A program made the translations under genes and the position numbers. Below are positions 6,291-10,499 of a DNA stretch of 10,499 bases, one piece after another. The DNA is from Betaproteobacteria bacterium (GTDB taxonomy: Bacteria > Pseudomonadota > Gammaproteobacteria > Burkholderiales > SG8-39), in NCBI GenBank assembly GCA_029858545.1, contig JAOUFA010000096.1, positions 1-10,499 of the forward strand, read 5' to 3'. Within the stretch, counting starts at the first letter, position 1, and every line of letters starts with the position of its first letter. The notes below the pieces were generated by a model that ran no database searches, was not told where the DNA came from, and saw nothing but the letters and a program-made list of their open reading frames with translations.

Positions 6291-7580
6291 ATGGCGATCA
6301 ACCTGTCGATCCGCGCTCGCATCATTGTCTGTGCCGTGATCGGCTTTGCGATGGTGCTGGTCGCGGCAGGCGGAATCTACTGGAGCGGCGCGCGCACCGA
6401 GCAGGCGCTGCGCGACGGCCTGCGCGCGCGCGATGCGCTGCTCGCGCAGCGCGCGGGCGCGGCGAGCGCCGATGCCGCGGCGGTGGAACGCGCGCGCGCC
6501 GATATCCGTGCCGCCGACGAGCGCGTCGCCGCCGCGGGCGATGCCGCGACCTGGATCATCGCCAGCACCTCGGTCTTCGCGATGCTCGTCTTCGCGCTGC
6601 TCGCGCTGTGGATCATCGTCACGGTGCTGACCCCGGTGTTTGCCGCGATGCGCGTGGTGCGTTCGGTCGCCGCGGGCGATCTGACGGTGCGCATTGAAGG
6701 TACGCGCGACGACGAGACCGGACAACTGCTCGCGGCGCTGCGCGACATGATCGCGAGCATCTCGGCGATGCTCGCGCGCGTGCACGCGGGCGCGCAGGCG
6801 GTGCGTAGCGCCTCGCAACATCTCGCCGCGAGCAATGCGGACCTCGCGGCGAGATCCGAAGAACAGGCGGCCTCGCTCGAGCAGACCTCGGCGAGCATGG
6901 AGGAGCTCTCCTCGAGCGTGGCGCAGCACAGCGATGGCAGCCGCGAGGCGAACCGGATCGCGAGCAACGCCGCCGAGCTCGCGGGCGACGGCGGGATGGT
7001 GGTCGCCGATGTCGTCGAGCGGATCCAGTCGATGCACGCGAGCTCGAGCCGGATCGCCGACATCGTCGCGCTGATCGACGGCATCGCGTTCCAGACCAAC
7101 ATCCTCGCGTTGAACGCCGCGATCGAAGCCGCGCGCGCCGGCGAGCAGGGGCGCGGCTTCGCCGTCGTCGCGGGCGAGGTGCGCGCGCTCGCGCAGCGCA
7201 GCGCCGCCGCGGCGCGCGAGATCAAGACCGTGATCGACGGCTCGATCGGCATGATCGGCGAGGGGTCGGCGCGCGCACAGGACGCCGGCGCGAAGATGGG
7301 CGAGATCGTCAGCGCGGTGCGCCAGGTGGGCGCGCTGCTCGATCGCACGGTGCTCGCGCTGGGCGAGCAAAGCCGCGGCATCGCGCAGGTCACGCTCACC
7401 GTGCAGGAGCTCGACCGCGCGACGCAGGGCAACGGCGCGATGGTGTCGGAGATCGCCGCCGCCGCCGAGGATCTGGAGCGCCAGGCGGCGCTGCTGGTCG
7501 CTGCCGCGGCGGCGTTCAGGATCGACCGCGCGCCCGGCGCGACGGGCGCGCTGCCCCGCCCGGGTTCATCGCCCGGCTAG
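6291..7580 (+). CDS. Methyl-accepting chemotaxis protein with minimal periplasmic region
   Basis: A 429-residue chemoreceptor that would signal through CheW/CheA to the flagellar motor. TM1 is about 11-31, an Ala/Arg-rich helical periplasmic stretch about 32-87, TM2 about 88-112, a HAMP domain about 113-165 (MRVVRSVAAGDLTVRIEG), and the cytoplasmic coiled-coil hairpin to about 408. The conserved tip is clear: FQTNILALNAAIEAARAGEQ (267-286) then RGFAVVAGEVRALAQRSA. SEEQAASLEQTSASMEEL (189-206) looks like a methylation region. No CheR/CheB-binding pentapeptide ends the protein; the tail is a short Pro/Gly segment. The start at 6291 is preferred because GAGG at 6279-6282 is 8 bases upstream; the in-frame ATG at 6273 lies before that site. 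The ligand is unknown: about 55 periplasmic residues are far fewer than a standard four-helix sensor needs. Confidence 0.93.
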   Translation: MAINLSIRARIIVCAVIGFAMVLVAAGGIYWSGARTEQALRDGLRARDALLAQRAGAASADAAAVERARADIRAADERVAAAGDAATWIIASTSVFAMLVFALLALWIIVTVLTPVFAAMRVVRSVAAGDLTVRIEGTRDDETGQLLAALRDMIASISAMLARVHAGAQAVRSASQHLAASNADLAARSEEQAASLEQTSASMEELSSSVAQHSDGSREANRIASNAAELAGDGGMVVADVVERIQSMHASSSRIADIVALIDGIAFQTNILALNAAIEAARAGEQGRGFAVVAGEVRALAQRSAAAAREIKTVIDGSIGMIGEGSARAQDAGAKMGEIVSAVRQVGALLDRTVLALGEQSRGIAQVTLTVQELDRATQGNGAMVSEIAAAAEDLERQAALLVAAAAAFRIDRAPGATGALPRPGSSPG

Positions 7581-7608
7581 GACAACGGCCGTATTTGCAC
7601 GAGCGCGC

Positions 7609-7614
7609 TAGACT
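7609..7614 (+). promoter_or_regulatory. Candidate -10 box of the xdhC-scaffold operon
   Basis: TAGACT (4 of 6) would start transcription near 7621, giving a leader of about 30 bases that carries GAGGAA (7637-7642) 8 bases before the first ATG. A -35 is not evident at 17 bases; TTGCAC at 7595-7600 is too close. It resembles the TAGAAT box at 5679 and the TAGACT box on the minus strand at 10055. Confidence 0.3.
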
Positions 7615-7650
7615 GCCCGATATCGCCGCTCAACTCGAGGAATCCCCGCC

Positions 7651-7974
7651 ATGCCGACCGACGCCGAAGAGATCTTTCCCCGCATCCGAGACTGGAAGGA
7701 GGCCGGCGAGCCGGTCGCGCTCGCCACGGTGGTGCAGACCTGGGGCTCGTCGCCCCGGCCCGAGGGCAGCCACCTCGCGGTGAACGGGCGCGGCGAGTTC
7801 GTCGGCTCGGTCTCGGGGGGGTGCATCGAGGGCGCGGTGGTGACCGAGGCGCTCGCGACGATCGCCGACGGCAAGCCGCGCACGCTCGAATTCGGCGTCT
7901 CCGACGAGCAGGCCTGGGAGGTCGGACTCGCCTGCGGCGGGCGGGTGCGCGTGTTCGTGGAGCGCTTCGAATGA
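7651..7974 (+). CDS. XdhC/CoxI N-terminal domain protein (molybdenum cofactor chaperone, split form)
   Basis: A 107-residue protein equal to the N-terminal domain of XdhC, the chaperone that binds molybdenum cofactor, supports its sulfuration and hands it to xanthine-dehydrogenase-family enzymes. The diagnostic blocks are ATVVQTWGSSPRPEG (25-39), GEFVGSVSGGCIEGAVV (48-64) with Cys58, and VGLACGGRVRVFVE (91-104) with Cys95. It stops at the natural domain end, and the Rossmann half is a separate gene starting inside this one's stop codon (ATGA, 7971-7974). This looks like a genuine split rather than a frameshift, because both halves begin and end at domain boundaries and the second has its own GGAG. 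Start: ATG with GAGGAA 8 bases upstream. No molybdenum hydroxylase lies in the window. Split XdhC pairs are known from other proteobacteria near carbon-monoxide-dehydrogenase-like or xanthine-dehydrogenase-like genes. Confidence 0.9.
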   Translation: MPTDAEEIFPRIRDWKEAGEPVALATVVQTWGSSPRPEGSHLAVNGRGEFVGSVSGGCIEGAVVTEALATIADGKPRTLEFGVSDEQAWEVGLACGGRVRVFVERFE

Positions 7975-8693
7975 AGTGGGTACTGTACGAGAAACTGCGC
8001 GCCGCTACCGCGGCGGGGATTTCGGCCGCGCTCGTCACGCGCCTGGCCGACGGCGCGCAAAGCTTCTTCGACGGCGAGCGCTGGGAGGGCGCGCTCGAGG
8101 TCTCCGCCGAACAGCGCGCGCAGGCGCGCCGCATGCTGGTCGCCGACAAGAGCGGCGTGCTGCCCGGCGAAGAGGGCCTGTTCGTGCGCTCGTACGCGCG
8201 CGCGCCGCGCCTGATCGTGGTCGGCGCGGCGCACATCAGCCAGTTCCTCGCGCCGATGGCGACGCTCGCCGGCTTCGAAGTCACGGTGATCGATCCGCGC
8301 AGCGCCTTCGCGAGCACCGCGCGCTTTCCCGGCGTGACGCTGCTCGACGGCTGGCCCGACGAGGCGCTCGACGCCTTGCGGCTCGATGCGACCAGCGCGG
8401 TCGTCACGCTTACCCACGATCCCAAGCTCGACGACCCGGCGCTCATCGCCGCGTTGCAGAGTCCCGCGTTCTACATCGGCGCGCTCGGCAGCACGCGCAC
8501 CCACGCCAAGCGGGTCGCGCGGCTGACCGAAGCGGGCTTCGGCGACGGGCTCGCGCGCATCCACGCGCCGGTCGGGCTCGACCTCGGCGGGCGCGCGCCG
8601 CGCGAGATCGCGGTGTCGATCCTCGCGCAGGTGATCCAGGTGCGCTATCGCGGCGGCGCGCAGCGAGACTCGGACGGCAAGCTTGGCCGGTAA
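7971..8693 (+). CDS. XdhC Rossmann-domain protein (second half of split XdhC)
   Basis: A 240-residue partner of the preceding gene. After an N-terminal segment (1-75) that includes ISAALVTRLADGAQ comes the XdhC C-terminal Rossmann domain: RLIVVGAAHISQFLAP (80-95, nucleotide-type loop with GAAH in place of the common GAGH), VTVIDPRSAFASTARFPGV (104-122), VVTLTHDPKLDDPAL (144-158), then YIGALGSTRTHAKRVARL (168-185) and HAPVGLDLGGRAPREIAVSI (198-217). These are standard for XdhC/CoxF-type proteins. The ATG overlaps the upstream TGA as ATGA, and GGAG (7959-7962) precedes it by 8 bases, so translation is probably coupled and the products likely made in equal amounts to form one functional chaperone. 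Role in cofactor insertion is inferred from the family. Confidence 0.9.
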   Translation: MKWVLYEKLRAATAAGISAALVTRLADGAQSFFDGERWEGALEVSAEQRAQARRMLVADKSGVLPGEEGLFVRSYARAPRLIVVGAAHISQFLAPMATLAGFEVTVIDPRSAFASTARFPGVTLLDGWPDEALDALRLDATSAVVTLTHDPKLDDPALIAALQSPAFYIGALGSTRTHAKRVARLTEAGFGDGLARIHAPVGLDLGGRAPREIAVSILAQVIQVRYRGGAQRDSDGKLGR

Positions 8694-8717
8694 CCGTCAC
8701 CCGCTGAACGCCACCCG

Positions 8718-9155
8718 GTGAGCAGCCTGGAGATCTATCACGCGGCGATCAAGGTGCTCGCCGAAGCGGGCACCGGACACGGCCGGCTGGAGGCGCCCGA
8801 CGGCCAGGCGCTGATCGACAACCCGCTGTGCGGCGACCGCGTGGAGATGGAGGTTGCGATCTCCGGCGCACGCATCGCGCGGCTCGCGCACCGAGTGCGC
8901 GGTTGCCTGCTTTGCCGCGCGGCCGCCGCGGCGATCGGCGCGCGTGCGGTCGGCGCGAACGCCGAGGAGATCGGGCGCGTCGCGACGCAACTGGCCGCGA
9001 TGCTCGAGGCCGATGAGGCGCCGGGCGCAGGCTGGGAGGGCGGCTGGGCCGAGCTCGGCGCGTTTGTTCCGGTGCGCGGCCATCGCAGCCGCTACGGCTG
9101 CGTGCTGCTGCCGTTCAAGTCGCTGCTTGCCGCGCTGCGCGCGGGCGGGAGCTGA
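8718..9155 (+). CDS. SufU/IscU-like Fe-S cluster assembly scaffold (NifU_N family)
   Basis: A 145-residue protein of the IscU/SufU fold. DNPLCGDRVEMEV (34-46) carries Cys38 and Asp40, RGCLLCRAAAAAI (61-73) carries Cys63, and RYGCVLLPFKSL (125-136) carries Cys128. The set Cys38/Asp40/Cys63/Cys128 matches, from memory, the Cys41/Asp43/Cys66/Cys128 ligands of Bacillus SufU, so the metal or cluster site looks complete. An extra Cys66 creates C-x2-C at the second site. The family either builds Fe-S clusters or relays persulfide sulfur. The GTG start at 8718 lacks a Shine-Dalgarno and lies 24 bases after the xdhC stop, suggesting coupling to upstream translation; no better in-frame start is visible. 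Placed behind split xdhC, it probably helps mature the [2Fe-2S] subunit or supplies sulfur for a molybdenum hydroxylase. That role is inference. Confidence 0.82.
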   Translation: MSSLEIYHAAIKVLAEAGTGHGRLEAPDGQALIDNPLCGDRVEMEVAISGARIARLAHRVRGCLLCRAAAAAIGARAVGANAEEIGRVATQLAAMLEADEAPGAGWEGGWAELGAFVPVRGHRSRYGCVLLPFKSLLAALRAGGS

Positions 9156-9166
9156 CGGGGGCGCGG

Positions 9167-10009
9167 CTAGCGGCCGTGCGAGATCAGGAACCGCAGCCGG
9201 TCGGCGAGGCCGCGCAGCAGCGACGCGCCGAACTCCGGCTTGTCGCGCAGCAATTGCAGGAACAGGCTGCGGTTGATGACCAGCAGTTCGCAGTCGGTTT
9301 GCGCGATCGCGCTCGCCACGCGCGGCGACAGATCGACCAGCGCGATTTCGCCGAGCAGCCCGCCCGGGCCGATGCGCTCGACCAGGCGCCCCTGGATGTG
9401 CGCGCTCACGCAGCCTTCGAGCACGATGTACATGAGGATGCCGGTCGCGCCTTCGCGCAGGATCGTCTCGCCCTGCTTGAATCGTGCGTGCGCCGCGGCG
9501 CCCAGGTCGTGCCGCATGTCGTCGAGCAGCGCGGGGCTGAAGAGCGCGGTCTGCCTGCCGCTGTCGTCCTCGGCGATGGCATCTTCGGTGCGCAGGCGGG
9601 CGACCGTGTCGCGCAGTCGGGAGATCATCAGCCGCGCCATCATCGGCACGAAATCGGGCTTCATCTCCAGGCCGCGGCGCAGCTGCTGCTCGTCGAGGCC
9701 GATCACCTGGCAGGGGGTCCTCGCCACCGCGGTCGCGCTGCGCGCGGTTCCGCTGAGCGGGCCCATTTCGCCGAAGATCTCGCCCTGTTTGATCGCGCCG
9801 ATCGGTTTGCGCGCGGCGAGTATCTCGACCCTGCCCTGCAGCAGCAGATACATCTTGTCGCGACTGATCGAATGCCGCCCGGCGCGCTGGTGTTCGACGA
9901 ACAGGGTCGCGCCCTCGGCCACCGTTTCGGGGGTACCCGCGGCCTTGAAGAATTCCAGCGCCGCGCCCTTGTCGTAGCCGGTGTACTGCCTGGGTGGGTT
10001 GAGATTCAT
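9167..10009 (-). CDS. Protein with two tandem cyclic-nucleotide-binding domains, no effector domain
   Basis: A 280-residue protein made almost wholly of two CRP-type cNMP-binding beta barrels. Domain 1 (about 28-135) has the phosphate-binding cassette GEIFGEMGPLSGTARSATAV (77-96) with Glu81 and Arg90. Domain 2 (about 172-275) has GLLGEIALVDLSPRVASAIA (217-236) with Glu221 and Arg230. The Glu and Arg that hold cyclic nucleotide in functional domains are thus kept in both. No helix-turn-helix, kinase, channel or cyclase domain is present, so it is not a CRP/FNR-type DNA-binding regulator. The start at 10009 has AAGGG 6 bases upstream; the open frame continues further up but without family similarity. 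It converges on the scaffold gene with 11 bases between stops. It could be a cAMP or cyclic-di-nucleotide-sensing adaptor that acts by protein contact; partner unknown. Confidence 0.88.
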   Translation of the reverse strand: MNLNPPRQYTGYDKGAALEFFKAAGTPETVAEGATLFVEHQRAGRHSISRDKMYLLLQGRVEILAARKPIGAIKQGEIFGEMGPLSGTARSATAVARTPCQVIGLDEQQLRRGLEMKPDFVPMMARLMISRLRDTVARLRTEDAIAEDDSGRQTALFSPALLDDMRHDLGAAAHARFKQGETILREGATGILMYIVLEGCVSAHIQGRLVERIGPGGLLGEIALVDLSPRVASAIAQTDCELLVINRSLFLQLLRDKPEFGASLLRGLADRLRFLISHGR

Positions 10010-10049
10010 GTGTGCCCTTTTGGCCGCTCGAGTCGTATCCGATGCGGCA

Positions 10050-10055
10050 AGTCTA
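10050..10055 (-). promoter_or_regulatory. Candidate -10 box for the double cNMP-binding gene
   Basis: TAGACT on the minus strand, about 40 bases before the ATG at 10009, would give a leader of roughly 35 bases that includes the AAGGG ribosome site. No clear -35 lies at 17 bases; the GC-rich run behind it is unlike a promoter. Weak. Confidence 0.25.
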
Positions 10056-10078
10056 GGAGCGCGGCGCGCGGCGCGACT

Positions 10079-10106
10079 GTGACATTGTTGCGTTTTGCAT
10101 GAAAAT
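10079..10106 (+). promoter_or_regulatory. Candidate promoter toward the transposase gene
   Basis: GTGACA (10079-10084, 5 of 6 to TTGACA), a 16-base spacer, then GAAAAT (10101-10106, 4 of 6). It sits in the only distinctly AT-richer patch (about 10078-10115) of the 206-base gap between the divergent cNMP-binding and transposase genes. The leader to the ATG at 10216 would be about 100 bases. Confidence 0.35.
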
Positions 10107-10123
10107 CGTTCGCGTTGTGGCCC

Positions 10124-10156
10124 GGCGACCCGCCCACGCGGCGCCGGCGCGTCGGC
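10124..10156. repeat. Imperfect GC-rich hairpin upstream of the transposase gene (REP-like candidate)
   Basis: GGCGACCCGCC (10124-10134) pairs with GGCGCGTCGGC (10146-10156) at 9 of 11 positions around an 11-base loop. A perfect 10-base palindrome GCGCCGGCGC (10141-10150) overlaps it. RAYT transposases are often flanked by short REP palindromes, so the location is suggestive. In sequence this GC-rich, such structures also arise by chance, and no second copy is visible in the window. Confidence 0.25.
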
Positions 10157-10215
10157 TGTCAACGACGAAATCCACCCGCGCGTTGCGCTCCGGAACTCCC
10201 CCCCGCCAGCCACCC

Positions 10216-10499
10216 ATGCCGCGTGCCGCCTGTGTTCAGCTGCCCGGGGTCGCGCTGCACCTGACCCAGCGCGGCCGTGCCGGCGCGGCGTGCTTTTCCG
10301 GCGCGCGCGACCGGATCGCGTATCTCGACCTGCTGCGCGACGAGGCGAAGCGCCTCGACTGCACGGTGCACGCCTACGTGTTGATGGGCAACCACGTGCA
10401 TCTGCTGCTGACCCCCGCGCAAGCCGGCGCCGCGACGCTGCTGCTGCGCGCGCTCGGCGAGCGCCATGCGCGCGACGGCGACGAACGCCCCGCGGCCGG
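10216..10499 (+). CDS. REP-associated tyrosine transposase (RAYT, Y1/HUH, IS200-like), 3' truncated by window end
   Basis: The frame opens at ATG 10216 and is still open at the right edge (94 residues seen). VALHLTQRG (12-20), YLDLLRDEAKRL (36-47) and VHAYVLMGNHVHLLLTP (51-67) are the standard N-terminal blocks of Y1 transposases. His60 and His62 form the HUH metal-binding pair. The catalytic tyrosine would lie beyond the window. In the family these proteins nick single-stranded DNA at REP or IS200-type hairpins. RAYT copies are usually single, chromosomal and domesticated, with no insertion-sequence ends. After the HUH region the sequence reads ALGERHARDGDERPA, where relatives commonly have a Tyr-rich YVRYFN-like stretch, so this copy may be divergent or degenerate there. 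No Shine-Dalgarno is seen before the ATG. Confidence 0.8.
   Translation, partial: MPRAACVQLPGVALHLTQRGRAGAACFSGARDRIAYLDLLRDEAKRLDCTVHAYVLMGNHVHLLLTPAQAGAATLLLRALGERHARDGDERPAA

Noticed and set aside
6246..7370. 374-codon minus-strand frame across the chemoreceptor
   Set aside because: Arg/Asp/His/Ala-rich shadow; the chemoreceptor reading is unambiguous.
7651..8693. A frameshifted single xdhC gene
   Set aside because: Both halves start and stop at domain boundaries, and the second has its own ATG and Shine-Dalgarno in an ATGA overlap, which fits a natural split.
10079..10100. TGTGA half-site as a possible CRP site between the cNMP-binding and transposase genes
   Set aside because: No matching TCACA half-site at the required spacing.
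1..10499. CRISPR array, tRNA, rRNA or riboswitch
   Set aside because: No regularly spaced direct repeats, tRNA-like cloverleaf or known riboswitch consensus was recognised on reading both strands; a covariance-model scan could not be run.

Overview
The window is uniformly very GC-rich with dense, mostly plus-strand coding. Its gene families (AddA/RecB-like helicase-nuclease, AOR, split XdhC, Kef antiporter, HigBA) fit a proteobacterium. My best guess is a betaproteobacterium such as Rhodocyclales or Burkholderiales, but that is inference from gene content and style, not from a marker gene.

Layout: (1) the 3' two-fifths or so of a UvrD/AddA-type helicase-nuclease, cut by the left edge; (2) a stand-alone aldehyde:ferredoxin-oxidoreductase-family gene; (3) on the minus strand a complete higBA toxin-antitoxin module with a recognisable promoter/operator, converging on the AOR gene at a perfect 12-bp-stem hairpin; (4) a KefB/KefC-type K+/H+ antiporter divergent from higBA; (5) a small DUF454 (YbaN) membrane protein; (6) a methyl-accepting chemotaxis protein with a very small periplasmic part; (7) a compact three-gene set: XdhC N-terminal domain, XdhC Rossmann domain (ATGA overlap) and a SufU/IscU-like scaffold, probably one maturation operon for a molybdenum hydroxylase encoded elsewhere; (8) on the minus strand a protein of two tandem cyclic-nucleotide-binding domains and no effector domain; (9) the 5' part of a Y1/HUH (RAYT-type) transposase, cut by the right edge.

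How the genes may work together: AOR oxidises aldehydes (or reduces acids) with a tungsten or molybdenum pterin. Kef antiporters in relatives answer glutathione adducts of toxic electrophiles. XdhC and the scaffold serve molybdenum/Fe-S enzyme assembly. A shared theme of aldehyde and metal-cofactor metabolism is possible, but the genes are not one operon and the link is inference.

I found no unmistakable new multi-gene system. The best leads are the unusual Cys spacing in the AOR cluster motif, the split-XdhC plus scaffold operon, the effectorless double cNMP-binding protein, and the higBA control region with a predicted start of transcription at the toxin's GTG codon. No stretch longer than 300 bases lacks a gene. 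The largest gaps are 10010-10215 (206 bases), 6135-6290 (156), 1285-1412 (128) and 3749-3870 (122).
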